From Rhodovulum strictum (lineage in GTDB: Bacteria; Pseudomonadota; Alphaproteobacteria; Rhodobacterales; Rhodobacteraceae): a stretch of 47,328 bases of DNA. The notes beneath the pieces were generated by a model that searched no databases, had not been told where the DNA came from, and worked only from the letters and a program-made list of their open reading frames with translations. The stretch is from NCBI RefSeq assembly GCF_009649175.1, contig NZ_WJPO01000031.1:1-47328 (forward strand), read 5' to 3'. The position numbers were made by a program, and so were the translations under genes. Of the stretch, positions 1 to 8,139 are shown piece after piece; position 1 is the first letter of the stretch; every line of letters begins with the position of its first letter.

Positions 1-77
1 TCTCGCGGTGACCGGATACTTCGGAACAGCTGACCGGATGTCGTCGGAATGCCCGACCGGATGCTCCGGAATGCGCA
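1..77. mobile_element. IS21-family terminal repeats (remnant or end of an off-window element)
   Basis: Three imperfect direct repeats of the form GACCGGAT-N4-5-CGGAA begin at 10, 32 and 55, a period of 22-23 bp. Arrays like this occur at the ends of IS21-family elements, where they are taken to be transposase-binding sites. The last repeat runs into TGCGCA at 72-77, a plausible terminus because IS21 ends begin with TG when read inward. No istA or istB sequence is in view, so either the element lies to the left of the window or only a scar remains. The family assignment is from memory of the repeat type. Confidence 0.5.
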
Positions 78-404
78 CGGTGTTCAAGAACGCCGAAACT
101 GCCCATGTAGCGACGACCGGTTGAGACCGCCAAGTCAGCGTTACCGAAGTCGACTGACATCGGCGCAGGTTGACGCATGTTAGCGCCGACCGGGGCGGAT
201 CGTGGAAGAGTGGAGAGATTCGCGCCTGCTTGATGTTGAGGACTCGGGCGGGCGCGCTCTGTACGGGTTCGCGGCGCGCCGTCCCTGCGGCGTTCGGGGA
301 TGGAACCGAATCCCGTTCCGGACGTTGGGTTCGCATTCACATGACGTCGGGGGCGGTCAGCATGCCGTCGAGCGCGCCCGGTCACAGTTCAAGGATACGG
401 AGTC
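78..404. other. Intergenic stretch, no gene recognised
   Basis: No reading frame here has convincing coding character, a ribosome-binding site or recognisable homology. Overlapping frames start around 170 and 202 on the plus strand, but their translations are Arg/Gly-rich and low in hydrophobic residues, as expected for GC-rich non-coding DNA. The promoter of the next gene should lie here, but I cannot pick a convincing -35/-10 pair. Confidence 0.4.
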
Positions 405-845
405 ATGATACCGGGAAACAAGGCAAGGATCATTCTGGGTTTGATCGTGGTGGTCGTCCTGGCAGCCGTCTGGATCCGCTGGGGACCCGATTCCTGGGAG
501 GTGCAGATCACCGGCACCACGGGCGACGGGCAGGAAATCCAGTATCACATCGAGACCATCCACGCCGGCACATCGGAGACATTAGTTTTCGTGAACGAGG
601 ATGCGGGGTTACTTCCACCCTACTTCAAGTTCGGTTCCGCGGACCTGCAGGCGGTGGCAAGCCGTGTCTCCGTCGCCTGCCCCGAGGAGGCCGTCACCGT
701 GAACGGCTATGGACTGCGCATTCCCTTCCTCGACATGTTTCCGAACGCGACCTCCATCGACGCGCCCGCGCGCTGCCTGTCGGTTTCGACGGAGAAGGAG
801 GAGGAGGACACCTCCGTAGAAAGTGAGGTGAACGGAGCCGATTGA
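405..845 (+). CDS. DUF1523-family membrane-anchored protein
   Basis: A 146-residue protein of unknown function. One membrane segment (about residues 8-24, IILGLIVVVVLAAVWI) is followed by an extracytoplasmic domain. The core PPYFKF.SADLQA near residue 71 and the later YG...FLDMFPNA.S pattern match the DUF1523 signature, in which a YFKFDSANLQA-like stretch precedes an FPNAVSI motif. Typical family members are longer (about 170-190 residues) and have a second, C-terminal membrane segment. This one instead ends in an acidic tail (EKEEEDTSVESEVNGAD), so it is a divergent short form. A GGAG Shine-Dalgarno at 399-402 supports the start, although the spacing is short. It is isolated, in an accessory neighbourhood. 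Confidence 0.65.
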   Translation: MIPGNKARIILGLIVVVVLAAVWIRWGPDSWEVQITGTTGDGQEIQYHIETIHAGTSETLVFVNEDAGLLPPYFKFGSADLQAVASRVSVACPEEAVTVNGYGLRIPFLDMFPNATSIDAPARCLSVSTEKEEEDTSVESEVNGAD

Positions 846-1006
846 CGTCCGCACGTCGCGCCCTGGGGTGTCCAGGGGCCAGGGCGATATCGGCGGGATC
901 CCGGGTGGTCGGTCTGTGTGCCCGCTTCCCGGGGACGCGGCCGGTGGTTCGGGCACCGACACTGGTCTCTGACACCGGGCTGCGCGATTTTTTCCGCAAG
1001 CAGCCG

Positions 1007-1031
1007 GGAACGTCGAACGGTGTCACGCGTT
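1007..1031 (+). promoter_or_regulatory. EcfG-like general-stress promoter (GGAAC-N16-CGTT)
   Basis: GGAAC at 1007-1011 and CGTT at 1028-1031 are separated by exactly 16 bp, matching the alphaproteobacterial EcfG (general stress sigma) consensus. It lies about 35 bp upstream of the csbD-like start, leaving room for a short leader with the Shine-Dalgarno AAGGAGA at 1054-1060. The same arrangement with the same spacing occurs before the DUF1328 gene. Caution: several Rhodobacterales are reported to lack EcfG, so its presence in this host is not assured. Confidence 0.65.
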
Positions 1032-1065
1032 GAACATCCAGTAGAACATCTGAAAGGAGAACGTG

Positions 1066-1263
1066 ATGAACATGGACGAGTTGAAAGGCAACTGGAAGCA
1101 GGTCAAGGGCCGCGTGCGCGAGGCGTGGGGGGTTCTGACCGATGACGAGGTCGACCAGGTCGAGGGAAATCGCGAACAACTAGTAGGGCTGATCCAGTCG
1201 CGCTACGGCAAGACTCGCGAGGTCGCCGAGAAAGAGGTGGACGAATTCCTGAAAGGCCAATGA
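1066..1263 (+). CDS. CsbD-family stress protein
   Basis: A small, highly charged protein of 65 residues with the CsbD signature: MDELKGNWKQVKGRVRE at the N-terminus, then DDEVDQVEGNREQLVGLIQ and a Lys/Glu-rich end. CsbD proteins are abundant general-stress proteins of unknown biochemical role, folding as a short helical bundle. The start at 1066 is preferred because the strong AAGGAGA site ends 5 bp before it. GTG at 1063 is too close and ATG at 1072 is possible. The EcfG-like promoter upstream fits stress control. A GC-rich hairpin follows the stop. Confidence 0.9.
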   Translation: MNMDELKGNWKQVKGRVREAWGVLTDDEVDQVEGNREQLVGLIQSRYGKTREVAEKEVDEFLKGQ

Positions 1264-1296
1264 TCTGACGGTCCTTCATGCACTGACACTAGCCTG

Positions 1297-1326
1297 CCGC
1301 CCTGCCTGCACATGCGGGCAGGGCGG
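1297..1326 (+). terminator. GC-rich hairpin downstream of csbD
   Basis: A perfect 10-bp stem (CCGCCCTGCC at 1297-1306 with GGCAGGGCGG at 1317-1326) and a 10-nt loop lie 33 bp after the csbD stop. There is no clear T-tract, so it is a weak intrinsic terminator or an mRNA-stabilising structure. Nothing recognisable occurs from here to the IS66 insertion at 1545. Confidence 0.5.
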
Positions 1327-1544
1327 TCTCCGTTCACCCCGGAACCGGCAGAGGCGACCGCGGGTGCGCCGCGTGGGACGAGTGCGGTTGTCGCGGCGGC
1401 CCGCCACGCGACCTGCAGCAAAGGCTGCCCTTTTTGCACGCCGCGACCACCAGCCCGGCCACAATGGTCTGAAAGCCCGGCTCCCGGTGCCGCGGGTCAA
1501 GCGGCGCGGCGGATCGACTGCCTCATGCTTCTGAACGCGCACGC

Positions 1545-1552
1545 ATTGGCCC
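1545..1552. repeat. Left 8-bp target-site duplication of the IS66 element
   Basis: ATTGGCCC here is repeated exactly at 4048-4055, immediately outside the two element termini. Eight-base duplications are characteristic of the IS66 family. An exact match argues for a relatively recent insertion with no later rearrangement across the element. Confidence 0.93.
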
Positions 1553-1637
1553 GTAAACGGTGTTTTGCCCCCACCTTCCTGTGATTTTTCCGTTCTGCGA
1601 GTCCGTCTCTGTTGGCTAACAGGGGTGGATTTTCTCC

Positions 1638-2042
1638 ATGGAGACTATGACGGAGTTTCTCAGTTCACTTGGCGTGGTGATCTACGAGGACGGGCGGCGG
1701 CGCTGGCCGGATGAGGTGAAGGCGCGGGTTGTGGCGGAGACGCTGCTGCCGGGGGCGACGGTGAATTCCGTGGCCGCGAAGTATGAGCTGCGGCCGAACC
1801 ACTTGTCGGAATGGCGGCGCCTGGCCCGCGACGGGAAGCTTGTGTTGCCAGCCCTTGATGACGAACCTTCGTTTGCGCCGCTGGTACTGTGCGCCTCAGA
1901 GAGGGTGCCGGCTGTCCCGGAGGACACAATGTCGGCGGAGCGGATCGAGATTGTTTCCGGCGCGGTGCTGCTTCGGCTTGACGCGGCCACATCGGCCACG
2001 CGGGTGGCCGAGATCGTGCGGGCGCTCGGGGCACCGGCATGA
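1638..2042 (+). CDS. tnpA: IS66 accessory protein TnpA (OrfA)
   Basis: A 134-residue protein with an N-terminal helix-turn-helix of the IS66 OrfA/transposase-8 type: RRRWPDEVKARVVAETLLPG, then TVNSVAAKYELRPNHLSEWRRLARDGKL. The C-terminal half contains IEIVSGAVLLRLD, also usual for the family. It probably binds the element ends, since IS66 elements are reported to need OrfA and OrfB as well as the DDE protein. ATG at 1638 is taken as the start, with an internal ATG three codons later as an alternative. The stop overlaps the next start (ATGATGATG around 2039), so translation is coupled. Confidence 0.88.
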   Translation: METMTEFLSSLGVVIYEDGRRRWPDEVKARVVAETLLPGATVNSVAAKYELRPNHLSEWRRLARDGKLVLPALDDEPSFAPLVLCASERVPAVPEDTMSAERIEIVSGAVLLRLDAATSATRVAEIVRALGAPA

Positions 2043-2392
2043 TGATGCCCTCGCACAAGGTGCGCATCCTGGTGGCGACGCGGCCGGTCGATTTCCGCAA
2101 GGGGCATGACGGGCTGGCGGCGCTGGTGCAGTCCGTGCTCAAGGAGGATCCGTTCACCGGCACGGTCTTCGTGTTCCGTCCCAAACGGGCGGACCGGCTG
2201 AAGATCCTGTTCTGGGACGGGACCGGGCTGGTGATGGCCTACAAGCGGCTGGAGGACACGACCTTCACCTGGCCGACCATCCAGGACGGCGCGATGACAT
2301 TGAACCACGCGCAGTTCGAGGCGCTGTTTTCCGGGCTGGACTGGCGCAAGGTCAAGGCGCTGGAGGCGCGGCGGCCGGCTGCGGCGGAGTGA
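2039..2392 (+). CDS. tnpB: IS66 accessory protein TnpB (OrfB)
   Basis: A 117-residue protein with the signature of IS66 Orf2: TRPVDFRKGHDGLAALVQ near the N-terminus, VFVFRPKRADRLKILFWDGTG in the middle and LPxTWP-like FTWPTIQDG later. The biochemical role is not known, but it is required for transposition in studied elements. Length is normal. Several ATG codons overlap at the start, and the 4-bp overlap with the upstream gene suggests coupling. Confidence 0.92.
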   Translation: MMMPSHKVRILVATRPVDFRKGHDGLAALVQSVLKEDPFTGTVFVFRPKRADRLKILFWDGTGLVMAYKRLEDTTFTWPTIQDGAMTLNHAQFEALFSGLDWRKVKALEARRPAAAE

Positions 2393-2446
2393 ATCAAGCG
2401 CCGGATCTGGGAGGCAGGTCCGGTCTGTGCAGGCTATGATCCGGGC

Positions 2447-4018
2447 ATGACCGCGACCTTCGACGATCTCGATCTGTCCGTTCTGCCACCGGCCTACAGG
2501 GCTGCGTTCGAGGCATTGCAGGCCAGTGCCGCCCGCGTGCCGGAACTCGAAGAGATCACCCGTCGGCAGGAACATCTGATCGCCGAACTGAACCAGGCGC
2601 TGCATGGCAAGAAATCGGAGAAGCTGAGCGAGGACGAACGTCAGCTGGCTTTCGAAGAGCTCGAGACCGCGCTGGCCGAGGTCGAGGAACAGAAGCAGGC
2701 AGAGGCTTCCGACGACGACAGCCCCCGGCAAAAACGGGCGAAGGCCAAACGCAAGAGCCGGGATCTGCCCGACAGCCTGCCGCGCATCGAAGAGGTGATC
2801 GAACCCGACAGCCTCGAATGCCCCTGCGGCTGCGGCCTGATGCATAAAATCGGCGAGGATCGCAGCACCCGCATCGACATCATCCCCGCCCAGCACCGGA
2901 TCATCGAGACCATCCGCCCGAAATACGCCTGCCGTGTCTGCACTGACGGCGTGACACAGGCGCCCGCGCCGGCGCGGCTGATCGAGGGCGGGCTGCCGAC
3001 CGAGGCGTTCATCGCTCATGTGCTGGTCAGCAAATACGCGGACCATCTGCCCTTGTATCGCCAGAGCCAGATCCTGGCGCGCGGTGGGATCGACATTCAT
3101 CGCTCGACCCTCGCGGACTGGGTGGGGGTCGCGAGCTTCCACCTGAAACCGGTCGTGGACCGGCTGGCCGAACATCTGAAACGGTCGACCAAACTCTTCA
3201 TGGACGAGACCACAGCGCCGGTGCTGGACCCGGGGAAGGGAAAGACGAAAACCGGCTATCTCTGGGCGCTGGCCCGCGACGATCGATCATGGGGCGGGGA
3301 CGATCCGCCTGGGGTGGTCTACTTCTACGCCCCCGGCCGCCACGGCCAGAACGCCGAGACCTTCCTGACCGGCTTCGACGGCATCCTGCAGATCGACGGA
3401 TATCCGGGCTATAACCGGCTGACCAGGCCGTCCCGGAAAGGCGGCGATCCGATCACCGTGGCGCATTGCTGGGCCCATGCGCGGCGCAAGCTGAAAGAGG
3501 TCTTCGACCGCGACGGGTCCGAGATCGCCGCCGAGGGCCTGCGTCGGATCGCCGAACTCTATGCCGTCGAGAAAGACATCCGCGGTTGCGCCCCCGGCCA
3601 GCGCCTGTCGGCCCGAAAGGCCCGCTCAGCACCTCTGGTCGCCGCCTTCGGGGAATGGCTGCAAGCGCAACGCCTGCGCGTCTCCGCCAAGTCCCGCCTC
3701 GGCGAAAAGCTCGCCTATATCCATAACCACTGGAACGGGTTGCAGACCTTCCTGACCGACGGCCGCGTCGAGATCGACTCCAACAATGTCGAAAATCTGG
3801 TTCGTCCGATTGCCCTGAATCGCAAGAATGCACTCTTCGCCGGTCATGACGAGGGCGGCAGAACCTGGGGCCGCATCGCCTCGCTGATCGAGACCTGCAA
3901 GATCAACGGCGTGGAGCCCTTCGCCTATCTGAAATCCACCCTCGAAGCCATCGCCGCCGGCCATCCGCAAGGCCGACTGGACGAGTTGCTCCCGTGGAAT
4001 TACCAGCCGTCAACCTGA
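2447..4018 (+). CDS. tnpC: IS66 DDE transposase TnpC
   Basis: A 523-residue transposase of full family length. An N-terminal coiled coil (LEEITRRQEHLIAELNQALHG, then KKSEKLSEDE) leads to a zinc-binding CPCGCG.MH motif near residue 125. The catalytic core follows, with FMDETTAPVLDPG (first Asp), ILQIDGYPGYNRL (second Asp) and the C-terminal EIDSNNVENLVRPIALNRKN with the essential Glu, ending in the DUF4372-like GRIASLIETCKINGVEPFAYL. It catalyses strand transfer of the element. The start lies 54 bp after tnpB. No internal stop or frameshift is seen. Confidence 0.95.
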   Translation: MTATFDDLDLSVLPPAYRAAFEALQASAARVPELEEITRRQEHLIAELNQALHGKKSEKLSEDERQLAFEELETALAEVEEQKQAEASDDDSPRQKRAKAKRKSRDLPDSLPRIEEVIEPDSLECPCGCGLMHKIGEDRSTRIDIIPAQHRIIETIRPKYACRVCTDGVTQAPAPARLIEGGLPTEAFIAHVLVSKYADHLPLYRQSQILARGGIDIHRSTLADWVGVASFHLKPVVDRLAEHLKRSTKLFMDETTAPVLDPGKGKTKTGYLWALARDDRSWGGDDPPGVVYFYAPGRHGQNAETFLTGFDGILQIDGYPGYNRLTRPSRKGGDPITVAHCWAHARRKLKEVFDRDGSEIAAEGLRRIAELYAVEKDIRGCAPGQRLSARKARSAPLVAAFGEWLQAQRLRVSAKSRLGEKLAYIHNHWNGLQTFLTDGRVEIDSNNVENLVRPIALNRKNALFAGHDEGGRTWGRIASLIETCKINGVEPFAYLKSTLEAIAAGHPQGRLDELLPWNYQPST

Positions 4019-4047
4019 AAACCGGGTGGCCGTCCAACGACGCTTAC

Positions 4048-4055
4048 ATTGGCCC
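4048..4055. repeat. Right 8-bp target-site duplication of the IS66 element
   Basis: ATTGGCCC immediately follows the terminal GCTTAC of the element and is identical to the copy at 1545-1552. Removing the element and one copy restores a continuous intergenic sequence between the csbD hairpin and the DUF1328 promoter. Confidence 0.93.
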
Positions 4056-4156
4056 AGTCATCAGTCCCACAGGGAAATCCCAACGCCGTCTTCTTTGCGC
4101 AGACAGGATTCCGGTGCACAGCATCGGCGGTTTCCTTGGCCAATTTGCAGAACCTT

Positions 4157-4181
4157 GGAACCAATGTCGCGCATCCGCGTT
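4157..4181 (+). promoter_or_regulatory. EcfG-like general-stress promoter (GGAAC-N16-CGTT)
   Basis: GGAAC at 4157-4161 and CGTT at 4178-4181 are separated by 16 bp, the same spacing as the element before the csbD-like gene. The start codon of the DUF1328 gene is 35 bp downstream of the CGTT, again as for csbD. Finding two matching promoters before two small stress-type genes that were neighbours before the IS66 insertion makes chance less likely. Confidence 0.65.
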
Positions 4182-4216
4182 TAACAAGGACAACCGGAAT
4201 GGAAAGGATCGACAAA

Positions 4217-4387
4217 ATGCTTCAATGGGCTCTCATATTCCTTCTCCTCGCCCTCGTGGCCGGTCTCTTCGGCTTCGGCGGCATCGCCATGGCCTCGGCG
4301 GGGATCGCACAGACCCTGTTCTTCATCTTCATCCTGCTGTTCGTGGGCGCGGTCGTGATGAGCGTGATGCGCGGCCGCAAGTCCTGA
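4217..4387 (+). CDS. DUF1328 small membrane protein
   Basis: A 56-residue protein made almost entirely of two membrane segments: LQWALIFLLLALVAGLFGF with GGIAMASAGIAQ as the turn, then TLFFIFILLFVGAVVMSVM, ending RGRKS. This is the compact DUF1328 (YtjA-like) pattern, a family of unknown function often found near other stress genes such as csbD. The start at 4217 has GGAAAGGA at 4201-4208, an 8-bp gap. ATG at 4199 (MERIDK) is upstream but lies on top of that site. A strong terminator follows directly. Confidence 0.88.
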   Translation: MLQWALIFLLLALVAGLFGFGGIAMASAGIAQTLFFIFILLFVGAVVMSVMRGRKS

Positions 4388-4417
4388 TCGATGCTGGGCA
4401 GGGACAGGAATGATCGT

Positions 4418-4444
4418 GCCCCGCCGGAAACGGCGGGGCCTTTC
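4418..4444 (+). terminator. Rho-independent terminator after the DUF1328 gene
   Basis: A perfect 9-bp stem GCCCCGCCG / CGGCGGGGC encloses a GAAA tetraloop and is followed by CTTTC. It sits 30 bp after the stop. The corA remnant on the opposite strand breaks off exactly next to it. Confidence 0.85.
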
Positions 4445-4675
4445 GCTTCCGGATCCCAGCCCGTCGACATTGATCCAGCGGACAGCCGGGGCATGCACAG
4501 ATGCGGCCAGGTCGGTGAGGACCGCGGACGCGGTTTCTTCAAAGCTGTCCGCACCGTAGGCAATCGTCTGGATCTGCGGATGCACGGCCTCCGGCGCCAC
4601 GGTCAATGTTCCGGGGGCGGCACCCGGCGGGGTCCGGCGGCGATGTCTGTTCCGATGCGGTTTCGGGTGGCTCAA
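4442..4675 (-). pseudogene. Truncated corA-like magnesium/cobalt transporter (N-terminal fragment)
   Basis: The reverse strand encodes PPGAAPGTLTVAPEA, then IQTIAYGADSFEE and AVRWINVDGLGS. This is the start of a CorA-type transporter, in which a GTL...V strand and a WINVDGL motif occur within the first 80 residues. Homology stops after about 78 residues at the DUF1328 terminator. The rest of the cytoplasmic domain and the GMN pore motif are absent. The frame continues beyond but only as low-complexity antisense sequence, so this is a deletion remnant. The start codon is uncertain. Confidence 0.6.
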
Positions 4676-4737
4676 GCCGTGTCTCGATTCAGTTGCAGGT
4701 CAGACCTTGGCAGAGATGTAGTGCCGGGGAGCATGCC

Positions 4738-5738
4738 TCACTTCCTCCACGACGAGACTAACCTGGCGGCGGGCGCCACCAGGTACTTGACGAGCGGGAT
4801 CGTTGTGAGACCGAGCGCAAGTCCGAAGAGGCCGTCCAGACCGGCGGTCACTGTCCACTGCACGACGGCGCCTGCAATGCCAACCAGTCGCGCTGCACCC
4901 GCCGCCAGATCATGGATTTGGTGACCGATCATGCCCCATCCCAGCACGTCCAGGCCATGGATCACGATCGATCCTCCGACCCACAGCATCGCGGCCGTGC
5001 CGATTGCGGATATCACTGCCAGCACGGAGGGCATCGCCTTCACGATCCCCACGCCAAGGGAGCGTGTGACCGGCCAGCGCCCGACCTGCGCCAACCGCAG
5101 ACCGAAATCATCTGCTTTAACCAGAATGGCGACGCTGCCGTAGACGAGAATGGTTATGCCGATGGCGACTACCGCGAGGGCCGATCCCGTAACCCAGAGG
5201 CTGTCGGATGTGATCTGCGCCAACGCGATGGTCATGATCTCGGCAGAGAGTATGAAGTCCGTCTTGATCGCCCCCGCGACACGGTCGGCCTCCAGGTGCG
5301 CGGCGTTGGCGTTTCGGGCGCGGGTCCGTGATCGGCCTCGGGGCGGATCAGATGCAGGATCTTCTCCGCCCCTTCGAAACACAGATAGGTACCACCCAGC
5401 ATCAGCAGGGGCGTCAGAAGCCAGGGCGCGAAGGCCGAGAGCAGCATTGCCGCCGGCAGCAGGATGACCAGCTTGTTGAAGATCGACCCGCGCGCGATCT
5501 TCCAGACCATCGGTAGCTCGCGCGCGGCGGGCAGGTTCTGAACGTACTTGGGCGTAACGGCGGCATCGTCGATCACGACGCCGAGCGATTTTGTGCCGGC
5601 CTTTGCGGCGTCATCGATCACCGAGCCGGCGATCTTCACACCTGCGCGCGAAGCCTGAGACGCGACATCGTCAATATGAACAGCCGCGAGCTTGGCAAGC
5701 GCGGCTATGTCGTCGAGCAGTGAAAGCAGGCCGCTCAT
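4738..5738 (-). pseudogene. DUF808 (YedI-like) membrane protein, frameshifted
   Basis: Two reverse-strand frames together make one DUF808 protein. The N-terminal part has MSGLLSLLDDIAALAKLAAV, DDVASQASRAGVKIAGSVIDDAAVTP and the membrane region LPMVWKIARGSIFNKLVILLPA, up to FEGAEKILHL. The C-terminal part resumes in another frame at HLEADRVAGAIKTDFILSAEIM and runs through several membrane segments to the end. The switch falls around 5300-5335 and is consistent with a net loss of one base. Function is unknown (inner-membrane protein). A real mutation and an assembly error cannot be separated here. No insertion sequence is visible at the break. Confidence 0.85.
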
Positions 5739-5805
5739 TCGCTATACTCCAACCTGCCCACTCTGGTAGCCGTTAGACCGTTCCGGGATTCTGCCGCCAA
5801 CCCTT

Positions 5806-8139
5806 TCACAGATCGATCCGCCGCAGCCGCAGCGCGTTCGTGATCACTGAAACGGAGGACAGACTCATGGCCGCCGCGGCGATCATCGGCGAGAGCAAAA
5901 GGCCGGTGACGGGATACAGCAGTCCGGCCGCGATGGGGACGCCAAGAGCGTTGTAGGCGAAGGCAAAGAACAGGTTCTGCTTGATGTTGCGCAGGGTGGC
6001 GCGGGCCAGCTTGCGCGCTCGCACGATTCCCATCAGGTCGCCGCCCAGCAGGGTGATGCCGGCGCTCTCCATCGCCACATCCGCACCGGTGCCCATGGCG
6101 ATGCCGACATCGGCTGCGGCCAGTGCCGGGGCGTCGTTCACCCCATCGCCCGCCATCGCGATCTTGTGGCCGTCGCGGCGCAGCTGGTCGATCAGGTCCT
6201 TCTTCGCCTCGGGCAGGATGCCCGCGCGCACCTCGTCGATGCCAAGCTTGCCCGCCACCGCCTGCGCCGTGCGCTCGTTGTCGCCGGTCGCCATGATCAC
6301 GCGCAGCCCTTGGGCATGAAGTTCCCTGATGGCCTGCGCGGTGGAGTCCTTGATCGGGTCGGCCACCGCCACGATGCCGGCAAGCGCACCATCGACCGCG
6401 ATGAACATCGCCGTCTTCCCTTCGGCGCGTAGAGTGTTGGCCTTTGCCTCTGCGGCGCCAGTGTCCAATCCCATCTCCCGCATCATCGCGGCATTTCCAA
6501 GCGCCACCGCGCGTCCCCCGACACTGCCACGCACGCCCTTGCCGGTGACGGCCTCGAAGTCGGTCGCTTCCAGACGCGCCGCACCCTGCGCCTCCGCCCC
6601 TTCGACGATCGCTTCGGCCAGCGGGTGCTCCGAACCGCGCTCGAGGGCAGCGGCCAGCGACAGCAGGTCGGTCTCGGTGACGTCCCCGAGCGCAACCGTA
6701 TCGGTCAGCTTCGGCTTGCCCATGGTCAGGGTGCCGGTCTTGTCGACGATCAGCGTATCGACACCCGCCATGCGCTCCAGCGCCTCGGCGTCCTTGATCA
6801 GCACGCCCGCCTGCGCGCCGCGCCCCGCGGCCGTGGTGATGGAGATCGGCGTCGCGAGTCCGAGCGCACAGGGACAGGCAATGATGAGGACCGAAACGGC
6901 GGATGCTATGGCGAAGACCAGCGCAGGTTCGGGGCCGACGGTCAGCCAGACGACGAAGGCTATTACGGCGATAGCGACCACCGTCGGCACGAACACCGCC
7001 GAAACACGGTCGGCCAGACCCTGGATCGGCGCGCGCGACCGGCGCGCGTTCGACACCATGGCCACGATCTGCGCCAGCACAGTGTCGGACCCGACCTTGC
7101 CCGCCTCGATCACCAGAGAGCCGTTCTTGTTGATCGTGGCCCCGGTCACCGCATCGCCCGGACCCTTTTCGACGGGCATCGACTCGCCGGTCAGCATGCT
7201 TTCATCGAGCGATGAGCGGCCCTCGATCACAGTCCCGTCCACCGGGACCGCATCACCGGGGCGCACCCGCAGCCTGTCCCCCTCCATGACGTTCTCGAGC
7301 GGCGCGTCGTACTCCGTGCCATCCGGCAGGATGCGCCGCGCGGTCTTGGGCGCGAGGTCCAGAAGTGCGCGGATCGCATCCCCGGTGCGTTCGCGTGCCC
7401 GCAGTTCCAGCACCTGGCCCACGAAGACCAAGGTGACGATCACCACGGCCGCCTCGAAATAGGTGCCGACGCCGTGGCCCATCCGGTATTGGTCCGGAAA
7501 GACACCCGGCAGGAACGTGGCTACGAGCGAGTAAAGGTAGGCCGCCGCCACGCCGATGCTGATCAGCGTCCACATGTTGGGGCTGCGGTTCACGATCGAG
7601 TCCCAGCCGCGCCGGAAGAAGGGCAAGGCGGCCCAGAGGATGATTGGCGTGGCAAGCACGAATTCAAGATAGCTGGCGGTCTGATGCCCGATCCAGTCGC
7701 GCACTGGCAGCGCGACCAGTTCACCCATCGTCAGGATGATGAGCGGCACCGCAGCCGCCGCCGAGATCCACATCCGCCGCGTGAAGTCGGTCAACTCCTC
7801 GCTCGGCTCGTCCGAGGGGACCATCGGCTCCAGCGCCATGCCGCAGATCGGGCAGGATCCCGGTGCATCGCGAACGATCTCCGGATGCATCGGGCAGGTG
7901 TACTGGACGTTGGCCGGAGCGGCCTTCTTCTGTCCCGCGGCCCGGCCGGAAGCGTAGAACCACGGATCCGCCTTGAACTTCGTCTGGCACTTCTCGGAGC
8001 AGAAATGAAAGGTCTCGCCCTGGAACGCGGCGTGACGCCCGTCCGTCTTGACCGCGACCGTCATCCCGCAGACCGGGTCCATCGCCGTCTCGGTCCCCGC
8101 CGGAATTTCAGGCGCCGCGTGATGATGATCATGCTCCAT
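5806..8139 (-). CDS. copA: Copper-exporting P1B-1 ATPase with N-terminal YHS domain
   Basis: This 777-residue heavy-metal ATPase probably pumps Cu(I) from the cytoplasm. After a His-rich start (MEHDHHH) come a YHS domain (DPVCGMTV ... FCSEKCQ, about residues 21-68) and a heavy-metal-binding motif YTCPMHPEI...[11 protein letters not shown] (about 79-105). The P-type core follows: TGES loop, CPC ion-binding motif in [13 protein letters not shown] (about 418-430), the phosphorylated Asp in DKTGTLT (about 465), and [10 protein letters not shown] in the hinge. The final helices have the copper-type [18 protein letters not shown] classical GMxCxxC domain is replaced by the YHS module. It is the last gene of a four-gene operon and overlaps the upstream stop by 11 bp. 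Confidence 0.95.
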   Translation of the reverse strand: MEHDHHHAAPEIPAGTETAMDPVCGMTVAVKTDGRHAAFQGETFHFCSEKCQTKFKADPWFYASGRAAGQKKAAPANVQYTCPMHPEIVRDAPGSCPICGMALEPMVPSDEPSEELTDFTRRMWISAAAAVPLIILTMGELVALPVRDWIGHQTASYLEFVLATPIILWAALPFFRRGWDSIVNRSPNMWTLISIGVAAAYLYSLVATFLPGVFPDQYRMGHGVGTYFEAAVVIVTLVFVGQVLELRARERTGDAIRALLDLAPKTARRILPDGTEYDAPLENVMEGDRLRVRPGDAVPVDGTVIEGRSSLDESMLTGESMPVEKGPGDAVTGATINKNGSLVIEAGKVGSDTVLAQIVAMVSNARRSRAPIQGLADRVSAVFVPTVVAIAVIAFVVWLTVGPEPALVFAIASAVSVLIIACPCALGLATPISITTAAGRGAQAGVLIKDAEALERMAGVDTLIVDKTGTLTMGKPKLTDTVALGDVTETDLLSLAAALERGSEHPLAEAIVEGAEAQGAARLEATDFEAVTGKGVRGSVGGRAVALGNAAMMREMGLDTGAAEAKANTLRAEGKTAMFIAVDGALAGIVAVADPIKDSTAQAIRELHAQGLRVIMATGDNERTAQAVAGKLGIDEVRAGILPEAKKDLIDQLRRDGHKIAMAGDGVNDAPALAAADVGIAMGTGADVAMESAGITLLGGDLMGIVRARKLARATLRNIKQNLFFAFAYNALGVPIAAGLLYPVTGLLLSPMIAAAAMSLSSVSVITNALRLRRIDL

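Larger units (their letters stand above)
1553..4047 (+). mobile_element. Complete IS66-family insertion sequence
   Basis: The 2495-bp element begins GTAAACGGTGTTT and ends ACGACGCTTAC. The two ends form an imperfect inverted repeat (about 16 of the first 23 positions match when the right end is reverse-complemented), starting with the GTAA typical of IS66. It contains the three expected genes in order: a TnpA-like gene, tnpB overlapping it by 4 bp, and the large DDE transposase tnpC. All three frames are open, so it may be functional. It sits between the csbD and DUF1328 genes and does not break the EcfG-like promoter of the latter. Confidence 0.93.

Noticed and set aside
10-71. CRISPR array at the left edge
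   Set aside because: The repeats are imperfect, only about 17 bp, and spaced by 5 bp; this fits IS21 ends, not a CRISPR.
170-826. A 218-codon plus-strand frame overlapping the DUF1523 gene
   Set aside because: Arg/Gly/His-rich shadow. The DUF1523 frame has a membrane helix, family motifs and a ribosome-binding site.
1682-3175. A 497-codon reverse frame inside the IS66 element
   Set aside because: It is antisense to tnpA, tnpB and tnpC, which carry the family motifs.
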